In this document: piece after piece, positions 33,841 to 42,787 of the stretch
Layout of the letters: every line of letters begins with the position of its first letter
How positions within the stretch are numbered: the first letter of the stretch is position 1
NCBI GenBank assembly: GCA_934162195.1
Contig: CAKPHO010000002.1
Span: 38,509-102,508 of the forward strand
Direction: 5' to 3'
Length of the DNA stretch: 64,000 nucleotides
From: an uncultured Bacilli bacterium
GTDB lineage: Bacteria > Bacillota_I > Bacilli_A > RF39 > UBA660
Notes under the pieces: generated by a model
What the model was told of the DNA's origin: nothing
What the model saw: the letters and a program-made list of their open reading frames with translations, nothing else
The model's database searches: none
Translations under genes and position numbers: made by a program

Positions 33841-34845
33841 ATGATAAAAAAATTGTATGAAGAAATAAAGATGACAATAAAAAAAGATTATAAAATGTTT
33901 ATTATTTTCGTGGCTATTTTTGTATTATGTATAATAGAATTTCCTTTTTATATAGAGGCTCCGGGTGGCGTTATAAAGGTAGATGATAGAATAAAAATAA
34001 ATGATAGTTATAAATCAGCTGGTTCGTTTAATCTTGCTTATGTTTCTGAGATAAAAGCAACTATTCCGACTCTTTTATATTCACTAATAAATAAAGACTG
34101 GGATGTTTTAAAAAAAGAAGATGTTATATATGATAATGAAACTATGAGTGAAGCAAGCTATCGTGATAAGTTATTGTTAGAAGAAGCTAAAAATAACGCT
34201 ATTGTAGTGGCATATACCAAAGCGGGTAAAAAAATAGAAATTTCTAATGAACATTTATTTATTATTTATGTAGATGAAGATTCTGATACGGATTTAAAAA
34301 TAGGTGATGAGATATTAGAAGTTGATAATATAAAAATTACTAGTAAAAAACAATTGGATGATATCATGGTTACTAAAAATGTAAATGATAAAGTCATTAT
34401 AAATGTTAAAAGAAATAATAAAGAAATTGATTGTTATGGTAAAATAAAAGAAGTAGGAGGTAAAAAATTAATTGGTTTATTACTCTCTAAAACCAGTGAT
34501 TTAAAAACTGATCCAGAAATAAAACTTGAATTTAAGAAATCAGAATCAGGTCCAAGTGGAGGTTTAGTTTTAGCACTTTCTATTTACAATAACTTGATTA
34601 GTGAAGATATAACAAAAGGTAGAAAAATTGTGGGGACTGGCACAATTGATATTAATGGAAATGTTGGCTTAATTGGTGGAATTGAATATAAAATTAAAGG
34701 TGCGGTGAAAGAAAATGCGGACATATTTTTAATTCCCGCTGGAGAAAATTATGAAGAAGCAAAAAAAATTATTGAAGAAAACAATTATAAAATCACTTTG
34801 ATACCAATAACTACTTTTGATGAAGCGTTAGAAAAATTAAAATAA
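33841..34845 (+). CDS. ylbL: YlbL-like PDZ-Lon domain protease
   Basis: This 334-aa membrane-anchored serine protease has an N-terminal transmembrane helix (about 18-36), FYIEAPGGVIKVDDRI, a PDZ domain (about 140-200, VDEDSDTDLKIGDEILEVDN) and a Lon-type (S16) protease domain with catalytic serine in SGPSGGLVLALS and lysine in GGIEYKIKGAVKE. B. subtilis YlbL (DdcP) clears the SOS division inhibitor YneA; that role here is inference. RBS AAAGGAATGAAA. Confidence 0.92.
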   Translation: MIKKLYEEIKMTIKKDYKMFIIFVAIFVLCIIEFPFYIEAPGGVIKVDDRIKINDSYKSAGSFNLAYVSEIKATIPTLLYSLINKDWDVLKKEDVIYDNETMSEASYRDKLLLEEAKNNAIVVAYTKAGKKIEISNEHLFIIYVDEDSDTDLKIGDEILEVDNIKITSKKQLDDIMVTKNVNDKVIINVKRNNKEIDCYGKIKEVGGKKLIGLLLSKTSDLKTDPEIKLEFKKSESGPSGGLVLALSIYNNLISEDITKGRKIVGTGTIDINGNVGLIGGIEYKIKGAVKENADIFLIPAGENYEEAKKIIEENNYKITLIPITTFDEALEKLK

Positions 34846-34846
34846 G

Positions 34847-34868
34847 CTAACTTTTAGTTAGTTTTTTT
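34847..34868 (+). terminator. Terminator of ylbL
   Basis: The stem CTAAC/GTTAG has a TTTTA loop followed by T7. The uvrC -10 (TATAAT, 34871-34876) follows immediately. Confidence 0.7.
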
Positions 34869-34894
34869 GTTATAATAAAAAAGAGGTGTTTACT

Positions 34895-36661
34895 ATGATT
34901 AAAGAAAAGTTATCGCTAGTTCCTAATTTGCCAGGATGTTATTTAATGAAAAATAAAAATGGTATTGTTATATACGTTGGTAAAGCAAAAAAACTTAAGA
35001 ATAGATTAAGTTCTTATTTTCGTGGTACACACACTGGTAAAACAGCTAAATTAGTAAGTGAGATTGTTGACTTTGAATATATTGTTGTTGGTAGTGAAAC
35101 TGAATCATTGATTCTTGAAATAAACTTAATAAAAAAATATGATCCTAAATATAACATTTTGCTTAGAGATGATAAAAGTTACCCTTATATTGAACTTACA
35201 AGTGAAGATGTTCCAAGATTATTAATTGTTAGAAATTTAAATCGTAAGAAGAATAAAGGGAGATTATATGGACCATATCCTAACGTATATGCGGCTCGTC
35301 AAACTGTTAATCTTTTAAATCGTATGTATCCTTTAAGAAAGTGTAGTACTTATAATAAAAAGCCATGTTTATATTATCATATAAATCAATGCCTAGGTTA
35401 TTGCACTAATAATATTGATAAAAAGATAATAAAAGATATGGAAGATGAAATAATTAAGTTCTTAAAAGGAGACCATACTATAATTTCTAATAAGATTAAA
35501 AATGAGATGTTAAAAGAAAGTAATAATTTAAATTATGAAAAAGCAAAGGAATTAAAAGAATTATATGATTACATAAACATTACTTTAGCTCGTCAAAAAG
35601 TAGAGGTAGAAGATAATGTAGACCGTGATATTTTTGGTTACTTTGAAGATAAAGGAATGTTATCAATTCAAGTACTATTTATTAGAGGAAGTAAAATTGT
35701 TGGTAGACACTCTAAAATCACGCCTATTATTGATGAAGTAGGCGATGAACTTAATAGATATATAGTATCGTTCTATGAGAAAGGTGTTTTAAAACCAAAA
35801 GAAATTCTAGTTCCTAATATTGCTGATGAAAAAATACTTTCAGATGTTCTTGAAATAAAAGTCAAAGTTCCACAAAAAGGATTAAAGTTAAAACTAGTCG
35901 ATATGGCAAATGAAAATGCCAAAATAAGTTTAGAAAATGAGTTCGAAATGATAAAAAAAGATGAAAAGAAAACAATTGGCGCTAACGAAACATTATCTAA
36001 ACTTCTTAATATAGAACCTCTTGATAGAATTGAAATATTTGATAATTCAAATCTTTTTGGCAGTTTCAATGTGTCGGGAATGGTTGTTTTTACAAATGGA
36101 CGACCAAATAAAAATGAATATCGTAAATTTAAAATAACAGTTGATAGGAATGATGATTATGGAACAATGAAAGAAGTTATATATCGTAGATATTTTAGAG
36201 TCCTTAGAGATAATCTTACTATGCCAGATTTGATTATTGTTGATGGTGGTATAGGACAAATTAATATTGCTAAAGAAGTAATTGATTCTTTAAATTTAAA
36301 TATCCCTGTAGTAGGATTAAAAAAAGATAATCATCACCGTACTGAGGCTTTAATAACTTCTGATAATATTGAAATAAAAGTAGAACATAATAGTGACGTA
36401 TTTTTCTATCTAGAAAGAATGCAAGATGAAGTACACAATTTTACTATCAATTATCATAAACAATTAAGAAGTAAAGGAGCTATCGAAAGTATCCTTGATA
36501 GTATTGAAGGAATAGGAGAAAAAAGGAAAAAAGAACTATTAAAAAAATATAAAAGTATAAATAAGTTAAAAGAGATAGATGTAAAAGAATTGGAAGAAAT
36601 ACTGCCAACTAGCGTAGCTATTAATTTAAAAGAATTTCTAGATAGTATGAATGATAAATAA
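34895..36661 (+). CDS. uvrC: Excinuclease ABC subunit C
   Basis: This 588-aa nucleotide-excision repair nuclease has the GIY-YIG domain (LPGCYLMKNKNGIVIYVGKA), a tetra-cysteine-like linker (RKCSTYNKKPCLYYHINQCL), the UvrB-binding UVR motif (LNYEKAKELKELYDYI), the RNase H-like endonuclease domain (EIFDNSNLFGSFNVSGMVVF; DLIIVDGGIGQI) and a C-terminal helix-hairpin-helix (LDSIEGIGEKRKKELLKKY). The start is ATG 34895 after AAGAGGTGTTTACT. Confidence 0.97.
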   Translation: MIKEKLSLVPNLPGCYLMKNKNGIVIYVGKAKKLKNRLSSYFRGTHTGKTAKLVSEIVDFEYIVVGSETESLILEINLIKKYDPKYNILLRDDKSYPYIELTSEDVPRLLIVRNLNRKKNKGRLYGPYPNVYAARQTVNLLNRMYPLRKCSTYNKKPCLYYHINQCLGYCTNNIDKKIIKDMEDEIIKFLKGDHTIISNKIKNEMLKESNNLNYEKAKELKELYDYINITLARQKVEVEDNVDRDIFGYFEDKGMLSIQVLFIRGSKIVGRHSKITPIIDEVGDELNRYIVSFYEKGVLKPKEILVPNIADEKILSDVLEIKVKVPQKGLKLKLVDMANENAKISLENEFEMIKKDEKKTIGANETLSKLLNIEPLDRIEIFDNSNLFGSFNVSGMVVFTNGRPNKNEYRKFKITVDRNDDYGTMKEVIYRRYFRVLRDNLTMPDLIIVDGGIGQINIAKEVIDSLNLNIPVVGLKKDNHHRTEALITSDNIEIKVEHNSDVFFYLERMQDEVHNFTINYHKQLRSKGAIESILDSIEGIGEKRKKELLKKYKSINKLKEIDVKELEEILPTSVAINLKEFLDSMNDK

Positions 36662-36716
36662 TTTTATTGAATGCCAATAAAAAAGAATGTATATTTAAAA
36701 TAATTTGGCATTACTT

Positions 36717-36728
36717 CCCCCTGAAGAG
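36717..36728 (+). repeat. Left copy of a 12-bp direct repeat flanking the island
   Basis: CCCCCTGAAGAG, perfectly repeated at 42665-42676. ATGCCAA words occur 5' of both copies. A possible attachment-site remnant. Confidence 0.4.
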
Positions 36729-36756
36729 GACACTTTTTCAATGTGTCCTCATTTTT
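36726..36756 (+). terminator. Terminator of uvrC
   Basis: The perfect stem GAGGACAC/GTGTCCTC has a 9-nt loop followed by ATTTTTG. Confidence 0.8.
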
Positions 36757-37083
36757 GTGCCGTAATTACGCCATTTGTTAATTTTTGAGTTAATTTTTTT
36801 GGCCCAATTTTGGTCCGATTTTATTTAGCGTTTTAACGAATATTTGCCTATTTTATAAAGAAATTAAAGAGATTTGTTTGGTACCAAGTAAATTATGTAT
36901 CATACATAAATTTCGTACCTAAATCGTATCTATTACAATAATATTGTAATTTAAATATAGCAGAAGTCCTTATAAATAAAGAGATTGAGTAAAAAAGTTG
37001 CTCTCTTCTAATAGAAATGGAAAATAATGGATTCAGATGCTCTTAAAATAACCACATATGTTATAATTAATATGGTGATAAAA

Positions 37084-37818
37084 ATGACTAATCATGATAA
37101 ATTCGTTGTAGAAGAAATGCCAGATTTAACTACTAATATAAAAAATAATCCATATGCTTCACAATTTAGAAATGAATTATTGAGATATTCATCCAATAAT
37201 ATCGTTTTAGAAAATGGCCAAATGATATATATAGATTTATCTCAGGAGCTTATAAAGTCTATAAGTGAATATAATATGGAAATTTTTATTAATATTCTTA
37301 GAAGCGAAAATAAAATTATAGAATGTGAAAAAATTATTGATGACTATAAAATTAGTGGTAAGAATAATTCGAATACCTATATTAAAAATTGTTACGACGT
37401 TATAATTAACATGGATCAAGTTTATAAATATGTTTGGAATATTTGTAAATTATTAAATGATGATGTAGAAGGATATAATGATTATCTACAATGGCAAAAG
37501 GATAAAATTAATATAGATTCTAAAATATATGATGATTGGTCAATAATTTATAATATTAGAAATGAAATTGAACATCCTGGAAATAATTTGTTTCCCACTT
37601 TAATTACTAAAGTAAATAATGTAGTTATTATTCCTACAATAACATATAAAGGTAAAAAATATGACTTATTATCGTTAGCTAAACAATCATTAGAAATAGC
37701 AAGTATTTTTGCTCGTTTAGTAATAGGTGCATCATTTTTATATAGTAAATATACAAAAGCTTTTACAGATGAGAATAGAATGAATATATATATTGGAAAA
37801 GAAGATAAAGAAGTTTGA
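37084..37818 (+). CDS. Unknown protein with a HEPN-like RxxxxH motif
   Basis: This 244-aa, mostly helical protein is not assigned to a known family. It contains IIYNIRNEIEHPGNN (about 158-172), the R-x4-H arrangement of HEPN ribonuclease or toxin domains. I choose ATG 37084 because a TATAAT (37062-37067) and GGTGATAAAA precede it; the longer frame from 37027 starts upstream of that promoter. It is the first gene of the accessory island and sits beside broken defence genes. HEPN function is inference from one motif. Confidence 0.6.
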   Translation: MTNHDKFVVEEMPDLTTNIKNNPYASQFRNELLRYSSNNIVLENGQMIYIDLSQELIKSISEYNMEIFINILRSENKIIECEKIIDDYKISGKNNSNTYIKNCYDVIINMDQVYKYVWNICKLLNDDVEGYNDYLQWQKDKINIDSKIYDDWSIIYNIRNEIEHPGNNLFPTLITKVNNVVIIPTITYKGKKYDLLSLAKQSLEIASIFARLVIGASFLYSKYTKAFTDENRMNIYIGKEDKEV

Positions 37819-37868
37819 TAAATAGTTAAACAATTATAGTATAATAAGTCATTAAGGAAGTGATATTA

Positions 37869-38438
37869 TGATGACAAAATATAAATATAGCAAGAATTCA
37901 ATTGCATCAGTTTTTAACGATTTAAAACTGTTTGAACAAAGTTAGCTATTATTATGAGTATATAAGAAAAAAATATGACGAAATAGAAGAAGCAAAGATT
38001 AAAATTCATGCAGAAATAGCATCTGCTTGCTTCAGACAAGCAAGTGAGTATTATAAAATTGCATCTATGGCAAGCATCAGTACAAGTTCATTACTATATT
38101 CATATGCGCTAAATAATTTGCTTAAAGGGGGGGTATGTTACTTGATAAGTTTTGATGATGAAATTCTAGATGGATTTAAGGCACATGGATTTAAAGTAGA
38201 CAATGCTTTTTTAACAGATGATGCCATGAATTCTAAAGTTACAGTTATGAAGCAAAAGGTGGCTGTTCATTCGTTACTCAAACTATATAATAATGAATTA
38301 AGAAAACAGGAAATACCTTTATATAAGGTATTTCGTCATATTCCAGGAATTGAAACGTTCTATTATCACTCTTTAGGAAGTATTTCATTATTAGCAACCA
38401 GAAAAAATAAAGGCGAAAACTATTTGATAACCAAATGA
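37869..38438 (+). pseudogene. Frameshifted, 3'-truncated YaaC-like gene
   Basis: ATG 37869 (after GGAAGTGATATT) opens a 25-codon frame ending KLFEQS then TAG. Reading continues in another frame from about 37932 with SYYYEYIRKKYDEIEEAKIK, RQASEYYKIASMASISTSSL, YSYALNNLLKGGVCYLI and AHGFKV, which matches the YaaC-like family (helical, HEPN-related). The first frame supplies the expected N-terminus, so a frameshift near 37940 broke the gene. The 3' part is cut short where the hsdR fragment begins. A seven-G run (38127-38133) lies within it. Confidence 0.6.
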
Positions 38439-39940
38439 GAATTGCTATGATTACTGAATATATAATAGACCATTTTAGTACAAAAACTAAAACATCTGAA
38501 AGCTATGTATATTCAACTCTAGATAACGTTGTAGCAGTAGCTAAAAAGCAAGATGCTGAAGAAATAAAGTCTAAGAAGAGTATTAATGGCTTCAACTCAA
38601 TATTCGCCGTATCAAGCATTAAAATGGCTAAAGAATACTATGCTGAATTTAAAAAACAGTTGGATATTAAAAAGAGTAATCTTAAAGTAGCTATAATATA
38701 TTCTTATGGTGTTAATGGAGAAGATGGAGTAATTGATGAAAACTCTGAATCAACAGAAGCATTAAGTACAGATGATAGAACATTCTTAGAAAATGCTATT
38801 AAGGATTATAATAATATGTTTGGAACAAGTTATGATACATCATCAGAAAGATTCCAAAATTATTATAAAGATGTATCTTTAAGAATGAAGAATAGAGAAA
38901 TTGATATATTAATTGTTGCTAATATGTTCTTAACAGGCTTTGATGCAAAAACACTAAATACATTATGGGTAGATAAGAACTTAAAATGGCATGGATTAAT
39001 TCAAGCATTCTCAAGAACTAATAGAATCCTTAATAGTGTTAAGACATATGGAAATATTGTCTCATTTAGAAATTTAGAAGATAGATTAAATGAGGCACTT
39101 GCTAAATTTGGTGATGAGGAAGCTCATGGAATAGTTTTATTAAAACCATATAACGATTACTATTATGGATATGAAGATGATAATGGTAAAACATTTGAGG
39201 GATATAAATCATTAGTCGAAAAATTAACTTCTAAATTTGCACCTGGAGAACTTATGCAAAGCGAAGCAGAACAAAAAGAGTTTATTAAACTATATGGTGC
39301 AATATTAAAAGTAACAAATATTTTATCTTCATTTGATGAGTTCAAAGATGATGAATTAATCAATGAAAGAGATAAACAAGATTATCATAGTATTTATATT
39401 GAACTTTATAATGAATTTAGAAATAAAGCTAAGCAAGAAAAAACTGATGTTACTGATGATGTAGTATTCGAAATGGAATTAATTAAATCCATAGAAGTTA
39501 ATATCGATTACATCTTAGGATTAGTTAAGAAATACCACGATAGTAACATGGAAGATAAAGAAATTCTTGTAACTATTCAAAAGACAATCATGGCAAGTCC
39601 AGATTTAAGAAATAAGAAAGATTTAATCATGGTATTCATTGAATCATTAGATCAAGACTCAAATGTATATGCTGACTTTGAATCATTTATGAATAGTAAA
39701 AAGAAAGAAGAATTAGATAAGATAATTTCTGAAGAGAATCTTAATAAAGAGGGAACATATAAATTTATCCAAAGATCATTTGAACAGTGAAGAGTTGAAA
39801 CTAATGGTACAGAAGTGTCTAATATCTTACCTCCTCTGAATATGTTTACCCCTAATAATGAACGTCAAGAAAAGAAAAATATAGTAATCGATAAAATATT
39901 AGAATTCTTTGATAAGTTCTTCAGCATTACTGGAAAATAA
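38435..39940 (+). pseudogene. hsdR: Fragment of a type I restriction endonuclease subunit R, with an in-frame stop
   Basis: The 451-aa frame 38435-39790 matches only the second helicase lobe and C-terminal part of HsdR: FNSIFAVSSIKMAKEYYAEF, LIVANMFLTGFDAKTLNTLW and helicase motif VI region GLIQAFSRTNRI. The nuclease and Walker A/B half is absent. After the TGA at 39788 the same frame continues for 49 more codons to TAA 39938-39940 (TNGTEVSNILPPLNMF ... ILEFFDKFF), the normal HsdR end. The stop is therefore a nonsense mutation in an already truncated gene. No hsdM or hsdS is nearby. Confidence 0.85.
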
Positions 39941-40071
39941 TTATAGTTTAATCTAAAGTTCAGATTATATGAACTTTTTTCATGATATACTTATAAAGTA
40001 GTATGATGATAATTGCTAGATTTTAATAAATGGTGTAAAATATATATCAATTATTTATCAGGGGTGATGTT

Positions 40072-41088
40072 ATGAATAGTACACAGGCAAGTGCAACTAT
40101 ATTCGGATTTCAATTTCAAATAAATGCTGCAATATATTTGATGCTTAAACATTTTTCTGATTTTGATCAAATAAAGGTTGAAGGAAGTCAAGAAGATATA
40201 GAATTGTTTTTACATGATAACAAAAAAATATATGCACAAGCTAAATCAAAAGAATTTCCTACCAAAGATAATAAAGGACATTCTGAAAAATTAAAAGATG
40301 CACTTAGAACACTATCAAATGTTGATGATAGAGGGAATTATAATTTGATGTATATTAGTAATTTAGAAGAAAATCCGCTTAATTCTGGAACTAAAGAATT
40401 TGATGGTATTAGTTTTTTAAAATATGATGAACTAAAGGAAGAATCTAAGAAAAAAATTGATAACCAAATATCAAATGAAAACTATAATATTGATACAAGT
40501 AGATTGATTATTGCTAAGATACCATTTTATGGTGATGATTGGGAACAAAGACATAAAGAAATTAGTAAAAAAATGTCAGAGTTTGTTTCTAATGTTAGCC
40601 CAAGTTTAAGTTCATTTGCAAATAGAATAATTACTATATGGGAAGAAGAATTTTTACATAACGCTTCAGTTAAAAGCCCAAAAATAACAATAAATAAGGA
40701 AAATGTGGTTTGGGGATTAGTAGTTTGTAAATTGCAATTAGATGATGTAAAGAAATTTGATGAAAAACTTGAAATTGAGGAAACAGATTTCTTAGAAGCA
40801 ATAGATGAGTATGAAAAAATAATTGATATAAAGAGTTCGACTTTTCTAGATTATAATAAAATAATATCATTATATTCACAATATAAATTAAAGAGTGATA
40901 AATCGGTTTCGATATATGAATTTATTCAAGGGAATAAAGACGAGATATTTAATTTGATTTTTCCTGATAAAAATAAGGACGATATTGTTTTACAAGCATG
41001 TGCTAAAATTATAGCAAAGGAAATAATTCTAAGATCAAAAAGTATTGAAGAAATAAAGAGAGGAGTTGAAATTTATGGTAATAAATAG
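40072..41088 (+). CDS. Putative PD-(D/E)XK-type nuclease (Cap4/DUF4297-like N-terminus), partner of an SMC-like ATPase
   Basis: This 338-aa protein begins ATIFGFQFQINAAIYLMLKH, followed by KVEGSQEDIELFLHD and IYAQAKSKEF (about 35-66). That Gly-Phe-x-x-Gln start with E-x-D ... Q-x-K spacing is the pattern of the DUF4297/Cap4-like nucleases found as effectors in CBASS, Lamassu and ABC-three-component defence systems. The C-terminal 180 residues are helical and not recognised. RBS is AGGGGTGATGTT. It overlaps the ATPase gene by 14 bp, so the two are surely co-translated. The location beside hsdR and YaaC remnants supports a defence role; the nuclease activity itself is inference. Confidence 0.65.
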   Translation: MNSTQASATIFGFQFQINAAIYLMLKHFSDFDQIKVEGSQEDIELFLHDNKKIYAQAKSKEFPTKDNKGHSEKLKDALRTLSNVDDRGNYNLMYISNLEENPLNSGTKEFDGISFLKYDELKEESKKKIDNQISNENYNIDTSRLIIAKIPFYGDDWEQRHKEISKKMSEFVSNVSPSLSSFANRIITIWEEEFLHNASVKSPKITINKENVVWGLVVCKLQLDDVKKFDEKLEIEETDFLEAIDEYEKIIDIKSSTFLDYNKIISLYSQYKLKSDKSVSIYEFIQGNKDEIFNLIFPDKNKDDIVLQACAKIIAKEIILRSKSIEEIKRGVEIYGNK

Positions 41089-42511
41089 TATTGAAATTTC
41101 ATTAGGTGATAAAAGCAAAAAATACAATTTAAAAAATGATTTTAATCTAATCTTTAGTGAAAAAAATTCAAAAGGTAAAACTACACTTTTGAGGTTTATA
41201 TTATATGGACTTGGTTATAATATTCCCCCAACAGAGGGAATTGGTGAGTTTGATAAGTACAATGTTAACGTTGTATTAACAATTGATAAAAAACAAGTAT
41301 TCTTAATTAGAAAAGGTGAATCAATAACCTTAAAAAATGATAACGATGAAAAAGTATTTTTGCTACCGGAAGAGCAATATGAACTTCAAGCATTACTATT
41401 TGGAATAGAGGATTTATTAATATTAGAAAATCTTTTGGCTGTATTTTACATAGATCAAGAAAAGGGCTGGACAATGTTAAACAGAGGTAAAATAATAGGT
41501 AATAATAGATTCAACATAGAAAACTATATATCTGGTTTATCAGGTAAGGATCTAGGAGATTTATATTATGAAAAAGAAAAAATAAGTCAGGAAATTAGAA
41601 AATATAAAAATTTATTAAAAATATCTGAATTTAAAGATGAAATTGTTGATAACTTGACTATTAGTAAAACAAATGAGGAAATTAGTCTATTAATAAAAAA
41701 TAAGAATAAACTTGCATTTCAAATAGAATTAAAAGAAAAAGAAATCTCTGAAATAGATGATATTATTAAAGATAATAAACAGTTCATAGATTATATTGAA
41801 AATATGAAAATTATTGTAAAAGGAAATAATGGAGAAAGAATAGAATTAAAAAAAGATAATATAGTAAATTATGATGAAAACGAAATGTATCTAAAATATA
41901 AGAAAACTTTATTAAATCATCAATTGTTTAAGTATAAAGCTGAATATGATAAAGTAATAAAGAAAATAGAAGAGAAAAATACATTATTTGATATGAAAAC
42001 AATTTTAGAAAACATGGAAGATAATATAAAAAATCTCAACCTGGATAAAAATGTAGTCGAAAATGTGTTAAGTAATCTTACAAACCAAAGGAATAAAGTG
42101 AATAATAAGATTAAAAATTATTTATCCACTAATAATAATTACTTAAATTATTTTTACGATATTATAGATAAATATGCTATTGAGCTAGAAATTAAACAAT
42201 TCATAAATAAGGATCATAGTATTGTACTTACAAGTAAGTTAAAAGGATATAGCGGCAAAATACTAGCGCAGTTAGCATTTGTATTTAAGTTAGCTTATCT
42301 AAAAACTATTGAGGAAAAATTTGGAATAAAATTGCCATTTATAATAGATTCCCCAAGAACAAGTGAAATGAAAGAAGATGCTGCAACTGATATGATGAAT
42401 ATTTTACAAAGGGATTTTCATGGATATCAAATAATAGTAGCTTCAGTTTATGAACATTTTGGTGATATAAAAATGAATAAAATAACTCTTGAAACAGGTG
42501 TTATAGATTAA
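41075..42511 (+). CDS. SMC/RecN-like ABC ATPase with coiled coil, partner of the upstream nuclease
   Basis: This 478-aa protein has a Walker A FSEKNSKGKTTLLRFILYGL (about 27-46; the first Gly of the loop is replaced), a central coiled coil (about 165-340), an ABC signature-like SKLKGYSGKILAQLAFVF, Walker B LPFIIDSPRTSEM (about 420-432) and an H-loop-like IIVASVYEHF. This is the compact SMC-like layout of defence ATPases such as LmuB and ABC-three-component ATPases. The start is ATG 41075 after GAGAGGAGTTGAAATTT; TTG 41066 is less likely. A terminator follows. It has no third gene next to it, unlike LmuA-LmuC-LmuB. Confidence 0.75.
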   Translation: MVINSIEISLGDKSKKYNLKNDFNLIFSEKNSKGKTTLLRFILYGLGYNIPPTEGIGEFDKYNVNVVLTIDKKQVFLIRKGESITLKNDNDEKVFLLPEEQYELQALLFGIEDLLILENLLAVFYIDQEKGWTMLNRGKIIGNNRFNIENYISGLSGKDLGDLYYEKEKISQEIRKYKNLLKISEFKDEIVDNLTISKTNEEISLLIKNKNKLAFQIELKEKEISEIDDIIKDNKQFIDYIENMKIIVKGNNGERIELKKDNIVNYDENEMYLKYKKTLLNHQLFKYKAEYDKVIKKIEEKNTLFDMKTILENMEDNIKNLNLDKNVVENVLSNLTNQRNKVNNKIKNYLSTNNNYLNYFYDIIDKYAIELEIKQFINKDHSIVLTSKLKGYSGKILAQLAFVFKLAYLKTIEEKFGIKLPFIIDSPRTSEMKEDAATDMMNILQRDFHGYQIIVASVYEHFGDIKMNKITLETGVID

Positions 42512-42520
42512 CAATTGGAA

Positions 42521-42551
42521 ACAGTAGAAAACAACTCTACTGTCTTTTTTT
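42521..42551 (+). terminator. Terminator of the nuclease-ATPase pair
   Basis: The stem ACAGTAG/CTACTGT has a 9-nt loop followed by CTTTTTTT. Confidence 0.8.
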
Positions 42552-42570
42552 AGGTACAATTTAGGTACAA
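42550..42570 (+). repeat. Tandem TTAGGTACAA words at the right island boundary
   Basis: TTAGGTACAA at 42550-42559 and 42561-42570, spaced by one helical turn (11 bp). An inverted partial copy (GTACCTAA) lies near the left boundary at 36915-36922. This arrangement resembles recombinase arm sites. Confidence 0.4.
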
Positions 42571-42664
42571 AAATACTAAAAAACCACGGTAAATGATGGT
42601 TCATGCCAATGTAAAAAGGCCGAAGTTAAAAGGAATTAACACATACAAAGAATAAAAGGGTGAG

Positions 42665-42676
42665 CCCCCTGAAGAG
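42665..42676 (+). repeat. Right copy of the 12-bp direct repeat flanking the island
   Basis: CCCCCTGAAGAG, identical to 36717-36728. It lies in a small hairpin GAGCC ... GGCTC (42662-42685). ATGCCAAT occurs about 60 bp upstream, as at the left side. Confidence 0.4.
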
Positions 42677-42787
42677 AGCAGGCTCCTAAATTATCTTTTT
42701 AAATTTTATAATACCTAATTCTTGCTTTTTTGTCATATTAAATAGATTTCATAATATAATCTAATAGATAGTACTGGGAGGAATAAT

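Larger units (their letters stand above)
36662..37026. other. Left boundary region of an accessory island
   Basis: About 365 bp without a gene. It holds an 8-bp inverted pair AATGCCAA/TTGGCATT (about 36670-36711), one copy of a 12-bp direct repeat (36717-36728), the uvrC terminator (36726-36756) and several GTACC-type words, including GTACCTAA at 36915-36922, the reverse complement of the TTAGGTAC word repeated at the right boundary. No integrase gene is present. Confidence 0.5.

Noticed and set aside
39788..39790. TGA recoded as an amino acid, because coding similarity continues through it in hsdR
   Set aside because: trmD and the gene ending at 37818 stop at TGA in normal places, and the hsdR fragment already lacks its N-terminal half. 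A nonsense mutation is simpler.
36662..42787. An active integrated phage or ICE
   Set aside because: No integrase, structural, replication or conjugation gene is present. Only boundary-like repeats and accessory genes remain.
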